64,000 bases of DNA, from NCBI GenBank assembly GCA_021292165.1, contig CM037879.1, positions 162,680,886 to 162,744,885 of the forward strand. The letters run 5' to 3'. Shown piece by piece: positions 32,871 through 46,300 of this stretch; the stretch's first letter is position 1, and every line of letters starts with the position of its first letter. Below the pieces are notes generated by a model, which saw only the letters and a program-made list of their open reading frames with translations, had not been told where the DNA came from and searched no databases. A program made the translations under genes and the position numbers. Origin of the DNA: Shinisaurus crocodilurus (Eukaryota > Chordata > Lepidosauria > Squamata > Shinisauridae).

Positions 32871-33284
32871 TTTGAAGTTGGTGTGGACGCCTCCACGCCT
32901 GCCTGGTCCTTTTAATAGTAGCAGCCAGGAAGGGAGGAAATGTCCACCCTTTCCTGGCGAAGAGATAAAAGCGGTGGGGAAAGTTTCACCGGCTTACTTT
33001 CAAAAACAGACACCGTGGAGAACTTAACATCCCTTACAATCCACAACTTTAAAGTAAATTAATTCAAGTCACATTTCGGTGAAGTTTCCACGTACAGCAG
33101 GGATTTTGGGCTGCACAGGCAGGATAGATGACTTGCTTTAGACAACAGTACAATAGAATTAACTTCACTTGTTTGACTATTCATATTTATTTCTAGATTA
33201 ATCAGTTGTGCTGGATTATGTATTTATGTAGACCTTTGGTAGTTGCTCACATGAAATGTTCCTGCAGAACTCTTGTATAACTAA

Positions 33285-33419
33285 GGGTGCAAACCTATGC
33301 ATGTTTAGACAGAGAAAAGTCCTACAAGTCCCAGCATTTCCCAGTCAGTCATGCTGGCTGTGGCCAGTTGGGAATTGTAGGAATTTTTTTTCTGTCTAAA
33401 CATGCATAGGATTGTATCT
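33285..33419. mobile_element. Harbinger-like foldback MITE, 135 bp
   Basis: Arms from gggtgcaaacctatgcatg inward, with agtcctacaagtcccagcat, pairing with the right half. TAA flanks at 33282-33284 and 33420-33422. Confidence 0.85.
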
Positions 33420-33422
33420 TAA

Positions 33423-33514
33423 CGGTACAATCCTATCATGCATGTCTACTCAAGAAGTGAGCCTCACTGAGTTACATTGTATTTTCTCCCAGGTAAGGAT
33501 GTAGGTTTGCAACC
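33423..33514. mobile_element. 'cagtgcaatcc' family MITE, abutting the previous one
   Basis: Runs from cggtacaatcc to ggtttgcaacc, with TAA at 33420-33422 (shared with its neighbour) and 33515-33517. Confidence 0.8.
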
Positions 33515-33639
33515 TAAAAGCTTTTTAAAATTTTGCTATTAGTCTAAGCTTTTAACCAACTGCATAATCAAATATGTTTACATATATTGCAAAAGCTCAA
33601 GGGGCATCTTTATGAGCAACCTGAAAAAGGAGAGTCAGT

Positions 33640-33760
33640 CTAAAGCATTTTTATCCGCTCCTCAGCCATAAAAGGCTTCCAGAACGGCTTACAATCAATC
33701 AGTAAACAAGACAGTCAGTTGCAAGAATTCAGTAAAAAATCATAACAAACACAGAAACCA
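33640..33760 (-). mobile_element. LINE 3' UTR fragment
   Basis: Contains atccgctcctcagccataaaaggcttcc-type sequence and 'acggcttacaatcaatcag', resembling reversed LINE 3' ends. Weak. Confidence 0.4.
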
Positions 33761-34044
33761 AATTGATTCTTGAAGGAAAACTGGAGAGTTGGATTCTGGG
33801 TCACGTGAGTGGCAGCAGTAGTGATGTAAAATGGAGGCTGGGATTTTGTTACAACCTTGACCGTTGAAAATTCATATCAGATTAAATTTAATACAAGAAC
33901 ACAACTGTTTGCATTTTTAATAGCAACATCTCTAGCTATTTTAAAAAGGGATTTAATTTATTACAAAGCCAATAATACCGGGCTACTGTGCCTTAAGTAT
34001 ACAAATGATACTACTATTATATGTTGTTTTTATATTGTTACTGA

Positions 34045-34050
34045 TTTATT
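34045..34050 (-). terminator. Candidate NEK3 polyadenylation signal
   Basis: The plus strand TTTATT reads AATAAA on the minus strand, about 255 nt past the NEK3 stop. A second AATAAA is at 33962-33957. Either could serve; the sequence alone does not decide. Confidence 0.45.
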
Positions 34051-34305
34051 AATGGCTTCATATAAGAAATACACACTTCAGTACGTTTTGGAAGAATGTT
34101 CAAGAAGCATGTTCACATTTGTTCCTAAAGCGCTGTTTTTTGCCAAAGGATCACCAAAAAGCAGTTTAGTTAGTACACATTTGTCGAAACAATTTCATCT
34201 GGAATCACTGTACGGGCATTAGTATGCTTATATCATTCAGCAATGTTTCTGCATTGACACAGAATTATAACTGAATTTCTTAAGTTCTATTATTCACTTT
34301 TTCAA

Positions 34306-34372
34306 TCACTTCATTTTGGTCATCCTTTTCAGCTCAGAAATCCAGTCTGGATCATCTTCCGCTTCAAAATCC
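34306..34372 (-). CDS. NEK3: NEK3 coding exon 13 with stop codon
   Basis: 67 nt of coding sequence, encoding [16 protein letters not shown] plus a short tail, then TGA at 34308-34306. Human NEK3 has DFEEEDDNPDWVSELKK followed by a somewhat longer end. Confidence 0.93.
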
Positions 34373-37300
34373 CTACAAAAAGATAGCAAAAGAGTCAGAT
34401 TTCAATATAATAATAATGATGATGAACATGATGATGATAAATTTAGGACCACAGAAATGGAAGGGACTCCCAGGACCTAAACCAGCCATTTGATATATTT
34501 TCCCCATAAAAGCAGTCCTGTAGATTCTGCAGTTTTCCTGGACAATTTGTTCTGCTGTCCATTTTTCAATCAAAACGATTTTTTCTAGATATCCAACTAA
34601 TGGCGCAATCGTATGCATGCTTAGACAGAAAAAAGTCCTACAACTCCCAGCATTCCCCAGCCAGCTGGATGTTGGCTGGCTGAGGAATGCTGGGAGTTGT
34701 AGGACTTTTTTTCAGTCTAAACATGCATAGGATTGCACCCTAAAGCTATTTCAAATTCAGTGTATACATATTGCTTTTTCATGGCTCAGGTAACTTAACA
34801 AACACTTGGAGGGAGGGAACTTTCTCTTCCTCAGGGCAATGTTTTAGATATTTGAAATGAATGATTATGTCCTCTCCCTTAAACTTCCCAAGTTGCATTC
34901 TTCAAAAACTGTCATGTGTATCAGCTTTATAATTCTGTTCTTAATACTCTTCAGTATCTGTTTGTAGATATAGGGCACAACCTACAAATGGCTGAATCTT
35001 CTCTCGGCCAATGCCAGCACTGGCATCTGAGCCCCAGGCACCTGAGACCACATGGGCCAGAGGCCACGTAGCTCTACATAGCCTGTTTGCTTCTATATAC
35101 AGACAGCGGTGTTTTCCCAAACTCATGTTCAATTGTAGCACTACACACTGCACTGGAGATAACTCATGGAGATTGCCCACATTTCAGAGTGTAAAGGCTG
35201 CAGTTAGAAGGGGGGGGGAATCTGGAACCCAACATGCAGGAGTTCTTCCACATGACACTTCTTAATACTATAGCAGCTTCAAGAGTAATGATGAAACTAT
35301 ATAAAACTACAGTATAGGATTAAATTCAACATCAATCAAGCGGACTTCCCTTGTAGCCTCCTGCACACCTAAATCTGCTCTGGAACGCCCCCCCCAAGCC
35401 TTCAGTGCAGATTTGGGGGGTGCACAAAAGCCTGTAGTGGGGAAGGGAAAACCATTCCACCAGTGTTTTTCATTATGCTGGTGGACGATCTGGGGTTTTA
35501 CTTTGAAGCAGTTGTTTAAAACTAAAACTCTTAGGAATAATGTTTTCAAGCTGTATTTGAACGTACGTGTCTTCCTCATCTGATCTAGGTTCAAGTCTCT
35601 CTCTATCCTCCATAACAGTTTCGCCATCTGGTTCATCAGATGCTTTGATATCTTCAGCAAGTGGTCCTCTCAATAGGTCATCTGAGGCTTTAATATTAGG
35701 AAAGTAAAAGCAGAAACATTCAGGTTTTTCTCCCACCAAAGATTAGAAAAATAAGAGCTTCAATGTAAAATTCAATATAAAGGAAATGTACTTTGCTCCA
35801 TCACTGCTCATTCTTCATTTTCTGCTTTTCTCATGTATAAGTCTATGTTTCATTAAGAGGTACAAGCTTTTCTGTCAGTGATCTAGAAACCTCTGGTGCT
35901 GTACCCTCTTCCTAACCTTTGGCAGGAATGTGAAAAAAACATTGTGCTATGAATAATATCATTTTTTTCTATCCTGATGGAATTATTAGATATGACTTGT
36001 CTTCTTTCTATTGCTAAAATTGTCATCTAAGCTCTGAACAACTATGAGAAATGGAATACTGTCCTCAGAGGTCTCAACAAAGTATCACATCACTAGGCAG
36101 TACCACTATATTGAATTTACTCTGTCTAAATGTTTTACACAAAATAAAAGAGTGGTGATCTGTGCTGCCAAAGTGCCAACCACACCTGTTCAGCAGGTGC
36201 ATGCTTGTAGATCCTTGACCATAGCAGCATTCACACAGCCCCCTTCTGTGTTCAAAGTTTTATGGATTGGGGCCTTTAGATATGTGGAGAGAAAGCTAGC
36301 ACAGACACACACACCCTCCCAATTCAATCAGCAAAGACTCTGCCTAGGTCAGAAACAATGCATCTGGGTAGCCTGGCCATCTGCATACATTCACCTCCAT
36401 GGGACCACCTACTAATTCCCCAGTAGCTCAAACAACCCTCAGGCACAAGAAGGGCGCCAAGCTGCCGGGCAGTCTCAAAGAGCTGCCAAGTACCGCCAAG
36501 TATCCAGGGCACAGAGAAGGCGACTGGGAAAACCGGTTCCCCCCTGAAGGCAAGAAGGGAGGGGGGAGTGAGGGAGGGGGTAAAGGTGGGCCTTCAAGCC
36601 CCAGGTTGTTGTTGGTCGGTGGGTGCAAGGCTGCACGGACATCCAGGGCTCTGGTCCGGACTCAAAGACTCAAGCCCAGGAAGCTCCCGGTGAATAAGCT
36701 GGATACCCGATTGCCGACAAGGTGCGGCTTTCAGGGGAACTTGGTTCATTTAAGGTAACCCTTGTATTGCTCTGTCTCGACTCAGCTCTTGCAAAAGTAA
36801 CCAGAGGCTTGTAACCCTCGGTATCTGTTTGTTTGATACACCTCATTAAACCTGTTTACCTATAAACAGTGGAGTAAGTTCATTCATTTGCTATTCCACC
36901 GTCAAATTAAGTGACGGTCTCATCTAAGTGCCTAAGAGCCGCGCAGAAGAGTTGCCCAGCTCCGGTAGGACCTGCAGCGGTCCTCTACAATATACTATGT
37001 ATCTCATATTCAGTGTCAGACTGCTGCTATGTGATTTACCTGCTTTGTAGATCGTGTATGTTTTAAAAGCTAAGATAATATCAGCATTATGAAGAATATT
37101 CATCAAGGTTTCTGGAGGTTCCTTGGTCCACTGCTTACGCGTTATATTTTCATCATATTTTCTCACATGCCCACCTAGTTACAAGAACAATGAACATTAA
37201 ATTGCTGCAGTTTATTTGTAGATCCCACAGTTCACATTAACATTTCCCCATGTGAACATGGGCACCTGTGTGGCTGAGGAAGGAGAAACGGCGTAGTGGT

Positions 37301-40300
37301 GAGAGTGTCGGACTGGGACTCGGGAGATCCGGGTTCTAGTCCCCACTTGGCCATGAAACTCACTGGGTAACTCACTGGGTGACTGGATGGGCCAGTCACT
37401 GACTCTCAGCCTCACCTACCTCACAGGGTTGTTGTGACGATAAAATGGAGAGGAGGAGGTTTATGTAAGCCGCCTTGGGTTCCTTGCAGGAAAAAAGGCG
37501 GGGTATAAATATAATAAATAAATAAAATAAATAAACAGGTACCCATATATGTGAAGAAATTCATTTTTCTTTGGAGATTTTTGCTGCTAACAAGAGGCTG
37601 TATTTCATGAGAAGGGGGGCAAGGGGCTGGCACGCATTATTGCAACCACCTGTGTGCCTTATCATGGCTTTTTGCTAGTCTCCAGGCCTTCAAGGTCAGA
37701 GCTGAACAGCAGCCAACAATTAGGCTAATTTCAGCTGGACAGCAGTAAGGGGTTTTCAATCCCTCCTCCCCTCCTAGAAGCCGAGGAAGTCATTCAGCCG
37801 ACTGTGATTGGCCATGGAGGCTCACCTCATACTGGTTAAGGGCCTGGGAGGGGGCGGTGATAAACTTAGGAAGGTTAGGGCTGCTAGGTGTTCTTCATCC
37901 GGTCATCACAAGGAAGACATCCTGGTCTTTGGATTGCATTTGTGAGCCTGGAATCTTGATTAAGCCTTGTCCCATCGGAAGAACCTTACCTTAGGGTAAT
38001 GTATGGGAGAGACTAGATAGGGTTTATTGTTTTAGCCTGCAGCAGGGATTCAAAGGATTTCTTCATTGTTTAATATATTCTGGTTTTCTATTTTCTTTTG
38101 TCTTTGCATACTGTTTTACCTTTTTATTTCCCTTCCTTATTGTAAATAAAGTTCATTATTTCCAGTCTGGGTGTGTTCTGTTCTGAATCTGGCCTCGGTA
38201 CAAAATTCAGCGCCTTCTGTTTTGGTTGGGCTACTGTTTGGGGTTTTAGGCTGGAGGGCTAGAAATAGAGGGTGATCAGGTGAACCCTTATTTCTGGGGC
38301 CCCAGGATATCCAGAAAGGTCCAAGTATCCCCTGGCTTGGGACTGGGTGGATGAGAAGGGGTGGTGGCAGTCTACCAGGTGGTTTGTTTGCCCGCTTGCC
38401 ACAGGGTAGGAAGTTGAGAGTTTTGGGGGCAACCCCCCCCCCTCAACCTACCAGAACCGTCACAATATAAATTCACCATAAGTAAAAATGATTTAGAAAA
38501 AAATACCTAAGAGTAGTTTGTGCTAACCTGTATCAGGAACCAGGCAAAAAATGTGTGCGTGTAAACTTACTATTTTCTTAGTCCACTTTGTGAAAATTAG
38601 GTTGTTGCCCATGAAAGCTCATGTCACAATAAACCAGTTCATTTTTAAGGTATAGAACAGCACACTGGCTACAATCCAACATGGAGTCAGGCTTACACCA
38701 ACTGAAATGGGCTTAAGCACAGTTAAGTCTGTGATGGATTATGGCCACTTTGTCTAATTATTTAGGTACATTTAATAAAATAAATGCATACTGAGCTGTA
38801 AATATACAGCATGTTTCTGGAACAAACTATGTTTTAATTGATCCATTGCTGTTCACAATTTAGTATGTTTAAAATCCTGTCAGTGAATCCTGTCAAAAGC
38901 CTTGTAAGGGACATCAACCAGATCCAGTAAACAGAGGTACAGTTGGGACCAGTGAGACCTAGGTTAAAATCCCTGCTCATCCACAAAGCCTACTAGGTGA
39001 TCCTGGGCCAGTTAATACTTTTTAGCCTAACCTACCTCACAGGGTTATTGTGAAGATAAAAAGGGTGGAAACCATGTATGCTATCCTGAGCTTCTTGGAC
39101 AAAGAGTGCAATAAAAATAATACATTAATGCTATTTCTGTTCTGCAGTGTGGAAACTGAAATTTTATACAGTTAAATAGCAACAGATTTCATTTTTATTG
39201 TCCCTGTTCAATCACAAGGGTTTGACAAGTCTATAGATTTTAATGGGCCCAAGCACAACTGAGACTCTGCAGTGCTTAACTTGCATCACACCACTAGTAA
39301 GATATTTATTGTTTGCTGTGAAATAGTCAGCTTAAATCACCATTAAGGTCTAATGAAATTGTAACAAATCTCTCAATGAACTCCAATTCAGCAACTTCAC
39401 GCTCCATCCACCCCTTAAAAATAATGTGGTAACAAATGGCATTTCTTGAGAAACTACAGTGTCCACCCACTGTGCCATATCTAATGTCAATTTGAGTACA
39501 ATGTGAAATTACTAGAAATGGACAAAACCCAGCCATCTCAGCTTAGTATGGACTCAGCCTTTCCAAGCCTTTTCAGTTCTTTGGAAGATTGGGGGGGGGG
39601 GGGGGGGGGACATGGCCATTCAGATACCAGAAAAAAAAACAACATAAGCCCTACATTTTTGCAACTTCCCCTGCTGCTGGTTTCTTTCCTCCCCAGCCTT
39701 TCCCAAATGTATCTTGGGGAGAGACAAGGGAGAGAAATCAGTAGCAGGGAAATGGGGCATATAGCACTAAAGCTAATTACAGGCCCAACTGAATTTTGGA
39801 GGGTAGTTTGGCTACGCTCATAATTGGAATGCTTTCCCAAACAAGTTCACTTCTGGCCACCACTAACCAATTTTGCAATTTGGTGTCACCCCAGAAATCA
39901 CAGCAAAAATATTTCCAGATAAACTAGAAAAAATATATTCTGGGTTGCCTAGCAGAGAATTACCAAACTCAGGAGTGGGCAGAAGGCAGATCGGGATCTA
40001 CTGGTAGATCTCTGGGTGATTTGCAGTAAATCGGTAAGCATTTCTGACTCCCAATTGATTAATAATAGCAACAACAAAGAAAATTACTCCCCACCCCCGC
40101 CAAAGAAAGTGATACTGCTGAAATGAAGAAAGTTTCGGAGGTGAGGAAGGGTAACCAGAAGCAGAATTTTGTGTGGAATGACTGAGTTCTGTTCAGTACC
40201 AATACTCAAAACAAATGTCTGGACTCAGAATTCTTTAATTCAAAGTATATGTCTTCTGAACCTTGCTCCAGTTGGTGCATCTCAGGGTTCTAGTAGAAAA

Positions 40301-43300
40301 CAAAGTAGATCCTGCAAGCCTGAAGTCTGCCCACCCCTGATCTAACGGGTCAAACACAGATCCTTCTTTTCCCTTTGTAACTTCCAGCTGGTGGGTCATA
40401 CTGTCTTGGGGGTCTCTGACCTTTTTTCCAAGTGCTGCTCAGGCATTTTACAGGGAACTGTGCATGTCCAATAGGTATTCTCAAAAAAGCTGGACTGAAG
40501 ATGACCATGGAGATATGATAGCACTCTTCCAGTACTTGAAGGGTTGTCGCACAGAGGAGGGCCAGGGTCTCTTCTCGATCATCCCAGATTGCAGGACACA
40601 GAATAATGGGCTCAAGTTACAGGAACCCAGATTCCACCTAAACATCAGGAAAAATTTCCTGACTGTCAGAGCAATAAGACAATGGAACCAACTACCTAGG
40701 GAGGTGGTGGTGGGCTCTCCCACTCTGGAGGCATTCAAGGTGCAGCTGGACAACCATCTGTCAGGGATGCTTTGACCTGGATTCCTGCATTGAGCGGGGG
40801 GGGGGGGGGTTGGACTCGATGGCCTTGTAGGCCCCTTCCAACTCTACTTTTCTATGATTCTATGGTTGTGCCCACTGGGGTAACCTCAACCACTGATGCA
40901 GCTACACTGTCAATGTCTGCTGAACCTTTCAGTCCTGCCAGTTCTTCACCTGGCATCCTGATGGCCCTTCCCAGACCTTTGCATTTCTTCCACACTCTAA
41001 TTTGCATGGCAATTATGGGGGTGAGGGTTCTGAAATAATAATCTGATAGGAATACCATCTTTAAAACCCACACTGATTTCTATTGACAACTCAGTAAAAT
41101 ATATTGAATTTGATCTTACTTGTATCCTCGGTTGTAATACTGGAAGAAAGTAAAGGTGCATTTCCCAGGATGTTGATCACAGTACTGGATCTTCCTTTTT
41201 TCCACTGTTGTCTATGAGGGTTTTGTAAAACAGCCTCTGGGGAGACTTAATAATGAAATGTTTTATGAAAATTCATTAGTCTCTTTAGACGTTTCTGTGC
41301 TCCAAACAACAGATAGATTTCCTTAATAGGGAATTCCAGCTATAATATTACTATACCGACCCCTGTATTAAACATAAATTATATTTGGACTCTTTAAAAA
41401 GCAATTCATAAATCATCTGCACTGATGTAAGCCCCACAATGACCTCAACAGAACTAGTCTCAGACCTTGGTCAGTTAACAGATCACTTTAGAATTCCACA
41501 TACCTTTTTTATCCACACCTGTTTTCTCCAGTCCCATCTCACAGAAACCCTTGGAGATGGCCACTGCTTCTGAATGGCTATTCTTGCTTTTTGAATATTG
41601 TCCTTCCTCCTTTAATTGGTTTAAGAACAGTAAGTATTTATCATAACTAACAGTGCAATCCTATACATGTCTGCTCACAAGTAAGCTGCATTGAATTCAG
41701 TAAGTGTTTAAACGACTGCAGCCTAACTAAACAAAATATATAAAATCTAGATGTTTTTGCTTTAATCAGTAAGCAACTATTTTAAACTAATTTGTGAACA
41801 TGAACTATTCTGCAATTATATTTCATGCTAGGAGGCATGAGAGAGAAACTTAGTTTCTTATATTAAGCCACTTCTTGGTGCAATTCAATTAAAATGAATA
41901 GAAAATACAGAGTGTATGTTACAGTGAATATTCAAAATACAGAGCCTAGGATAATCACAAGGGAACAATGACAAGATCCAAACAGACCTGTATGTAAGCA
42001 GAAAGTGCTTCTATTTGCTAGGATGGCCAATTTGCCTTTCCAACTGCAGCTCTTCATGCTACACTGAATTCCACTGAGTGCTCCTAACTTGAGGAGCAGC
42101 AGTGGGAAAGGAGGACCAGAAAAGCCCTTTGTGTGCACACAGGCCTTTGGATCCAGACCATAGTGTTTAAAAATTTAACCCATCTTTTGTGAAGTAAATG
42201 TCTCCTTCTATGGGAGGGCCCATAGCTCAGTGACAGAGAACATGCTTTGCCTCTAGAAGGGTCCTCCTAGGTTCAATCTGTGGCATCTCCAGTTAAAAAA
42301 AGGATCAAGGTGAAGGTGTTTACGACCCACCCTGAAGGCGTACAAGCCTCCTGGAAAAGCAGAGCGCTTTACTTGTGTGAGATGGAAGATTTAAAATCCT
42401 GTTCCCGTGTGCAGCTGCCCATAAATCTACACACAGAAGTTCAGACTTGTCTCTCCCACTCCACGCAGCATTCCAAGCGTATCGGATGTCAGCCAACTCA
42501 GCCTCCTCCTGCAGATTCCAGTAATAAGGAAATAACTCTGTAGACTCCACAGGTTATTGTTCTACCTGTTTATTACTATAGCAAGTATTTACTACAGAGT
42601 ATACATCTCCTAATTACAGTCCATATGCAGAGAACAATGCATAGCAAGCATTAATCCAGTGGAGCAAGTTGTTTATCACTCCACCTCAGCTTAAGACGTT
42701 ACATGATTGCATGAAATCCAGCAAGCACTAGTCAGTAGAACAGAGAGAAGAAGAAGCAAGCAAATCCATCTCTCTCCAAAATGGCTACAGAACAGAAAGC
42801 TAACAAGTCAGTAGTACGTCACCAGAACATACAAACCATGTGACCAGCTTGTATTTCTTTCACACCTACTTTTCCCATGAGAAACGGGCAGGAAGTAGAA
42901 GACTAAACATGACTTGTTTACCAGGCATTCTGTACTTTTCAAATGTCAACAATGTGCCACAGCTGGTGTTGTTTTACATGTCACAACACAAGGGAGCAGG
43001 TGAGAGCTACTGCCAGTCAACAGTCAACAATACTGGGGTGGATGGGCAATAGTTGGACTTGGTATAAGGTAGCTTCCTATCTTCCTATGTGCAACTACTT
43101 AAATAATACAGTATTAGCTGCTATTAGACCAATAATGCCCCTGAAACCTTAATATAAAAAGATAGTGATCTGTCTATATAAAAAAGTACAAATTTTCCAG
43201 AGTCAAAAGTATGCAAATACCTCTGCAGAAGAAAAAATTCTGATATGCTTTGCCAGGCAGTTTCTTGCAAGAATTGTGCTAGCTGATGGACGGTTCTTGG

Positions 43301-46300
43301 GATTCTTCTTAAACATTTGTTTGATCAAATAGTGAAGTTCATAAGTATAGTGTGATGGAAGTGGATTGTAGTATCCTTTACATATCTTAAGTATAAGGTG
43401 TTTCCAGCTATTGGCCTGAAACTAAATTGAACAAATATGGAAAGCAAGCAGATAGCTTAATAGTATTAATATTTATTATTTATAAAATGCCTCAAAGACC
43501 TAGATGCTGTACACAAATTAACCAACATTATCTTTCTACAAATGTATGTGGATGATCTAGCAGTTCATACTATATCAGGGGTAGCGAATGTCCGGCCTCT
43601 GGTCCCCTGCTCAGCCCCACCCCACCCCACCCCACCCCCCGGGAAACAATTAGGCTATTTTTTAAAGTTTTCATTTGTGCAATGGTTAAGAGAAAAAGAG
43701 ATTGAGAAGAGCTCCAAAAGGATCTTTCCAAACTGGGGGCATGAGCATTAAAATGGCAAATGCAGTTCAGTGTAAGCAAGTGTAAAGTGATGCACATTGG
43801 GGCCAAAATCCCAACTTTACATATATGCTGATGGGATCTGAGCTGGTAGTGATTAACCAAGATGAAGATTTGGGGTTGTGGTGGACAGCTCAATGAAAAT
43901 TTCAACTCAGTGTGCGGCTGCTGTGAAAAAGGTAAATTCCATGTTGGGCAGAATTGGAAAAGGAATCAAACAAGATCGCCAATAACAGGTAATGCCCTTA
44001 TACAAATCTATGGTACAACCATACTTAGAATACAGATCTGGTCACTGCACCTCAAAAAGGATATTGTAGCATTGGAAGAGGGCAACCAAAATGATCTAGA
44101 GGTTGGAGCAGCAACCTCATGAAGAAAGGTTACAAGGTTTGGGGCTGTTTAGCTTAGAAAAAAGCAAGTAAGGGGAGACCCGATAGAGGTGTATAAAATT
44201 GTGCATGGTGTGGAGAAAGTAGATAATACTAGAGAACCCAGGGCCATCTCATGAAACTGAATGGTGGGCAATTCAAGACAGATAAAAGGAAGTACTTCTT
44301 TGTTACCACAAGATGTAGTGATGGTCAACAATGTGGATGGCTTTAAAAAGGGATTAGAAAAAATCATGGACGATAAGGCTAGAAATAGCTACTAGTCATT
44401 GTGGATATATATTGCCTCTGGTATCAGAGGCAGGATGCCTCTGTCATCATCATCATCAGGCAATCACTCGTGACCGAGTAAGATTGTCTTCCGGGATAAG
44501 AGGAGGAAATTCTAAAGAAGATTGTGTACTCTGTATGCCTGTTCATATAGGAACATGAGCGAGAAGGTACTGTTGCATTAAAGTTCTGTTTGTGTGTTTC
44601 CCATGATCATTTGGTTGGCCACTGTGTGAAAAGAATGCTGGACTAGATAGGCCTTCAGTCTAATCTAGCATGGCTCTTCTTACATTCTCTTTTTAAAGCC
44701 TAATTTCTGTGCGTGGGGGCAATTTTCAGGTTTGGGTTACAGCTGGGGTGGGATGGGTTTATTTATTTATTTATTGAATACATTTTTATACTGCCCAATA
44801 GCCAAAGCTCTCTGGGCAGTTTACAACAGTTAAAATCATAAAATACAATATAAAATATAAAACCACAGATTAAAAACAAACAACAGAGCTAGCAGCAGCA
44901 GTTACAATAACGGAATTAAAAACAATTACAAGATTAAAATGATTAAAATGCCTGGGAGAACAGAAAGGTCTTTACCTGGCGCCGGAAAGAATACAAAGTA
45001 GGCACCAGGCGAACCTCTTTGGGAGCTCATTCCATAACCGGGGTGCCACAGCAGAAAAGGCCCTCCTTCTGGTAGCCACCTGCCTCACTTCCTTTGGCAG
45101 GGGCTCTCGGAGAAGGACTGCTGATGCAGATCTTAGTGTCCAGGCAGACACTAACACTTAACACTTCCTGGTCACTGAAACCCCTCCAAAAATTCCCTCC
45201 ACATGGCAATTAAGCTTTTAAAAAGTCTTCCACTAACAAACTTCTTTTAAAAAGCTTAATTGTGGCAGGGATGTGTGTGTGAATTTTCAGTGGGTGAGTC
45301 ACAACTGGGGAAGGAAGTATTAATGGTTAATCGTTAATCTCTCCCATCCCTTCACACTGTGACACCCCCTCCCTGAAAATCACCCCATATAGCAATTAGG
45401 CTTTTAAAAAAAGCTTCCATTGGTGCCAATGAAAGACTTTTTTGAAGCCTTATTGCTGTGGTGCGGGGATGAGGAGAGGAGCAGCTAGGGAGGAAAGGTG
45501 AGAAAAAGAGAGAAGGGAAGGAACAGAGTGCGGGCAAGCAAGAAAGAGAGAGTAAGTGCACAGGGAAGAAAGAAACAGAGAGCGCATGCAGGGGAGAAAA
45601 AGAGAATAGAATAGGAGGGGTGACAGAGATAGACCTAGTTCGCACAACACACTGGATTCACCATGGGTTATTTAACTCACAATGAGCTGCGGCATGTGCC
45701 AGGTGCCAATTTGAATATGCAACCCCTGATGGGCTTGCGGCATTTCATCCTTGGTTTGTTGTAGGATTATGTGAGGGTTGTTTAACCGTTGCATAACCCT
45801 CGCTGGCTGGGTTTGGATGACATACTGCAACCCCATCAGGGGTTGCATATTCAAAATGGTGCCCGGCATGTCATGTGAACATAAAGTGTATGCGTGTGTG
45901 TGTATGTGCGTGCGTGCATGCGTGTATGGTGGCTCCAGCCCTGGCAAGCGAGAGCCCCAACAGATTTCCCCAGAGTGACTGTAAACCTGGGGAAGGAGAA
46001 GGTTCCCTACCCCTGTTCTACATTAACCAACTAGTCACGAGTGCAAGGGTGACTAATAAACAACTGTTTTGTGAATGGCCACTGGAAATAAGGTAATTAT
46101 CACTGTCTGTACTTTCTGCATTTTAATTCCCTCTGAACTCACTGTTTATAGTCCTCCCCACTGCAACCGTGTGTGTGTGTGTACACTTGGACCAATGGTG
46201 AGGGTGCTCAGCAGAACACATTACAGGGCCATTACTCCAGTAAAGGTCACCTTTTCCAACGGAATATATCTGCTTTATCTCCTGTAACTCTCTACTTGCA

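Larger units (their letters stand above)
29069..34044. other. NEK5-NEK3 intergenic spacer
   Basis: It contains the hAT element at 29611, the LINE remnant at 29.8-31.9 kb, the 5S-type SINE at 30293, the CpG-rich stretch at 32.2-32.9 kb and two abutting TAA-type MITEs at 33285-33514. A plus-strand open frame of 121 codons at 33857-34222 has no recognisable features. Confidence 0.8.

Noticed and set aside
33857..34222. 121-codon plus-strand frame
   Set aside because: It overlaps the probable 3' UTR of NEK3 on the other strand, is AT-rich, and has no motif or paralogue that I recognise.
43542..43751. Frame starting [10 protein letters not shown]-like
   Set aside because: The YVDD match is isolated, and no other reverse transcriptase motif surrounds it; it may be a scrap of a LINE upstream of the fragment at 43725.
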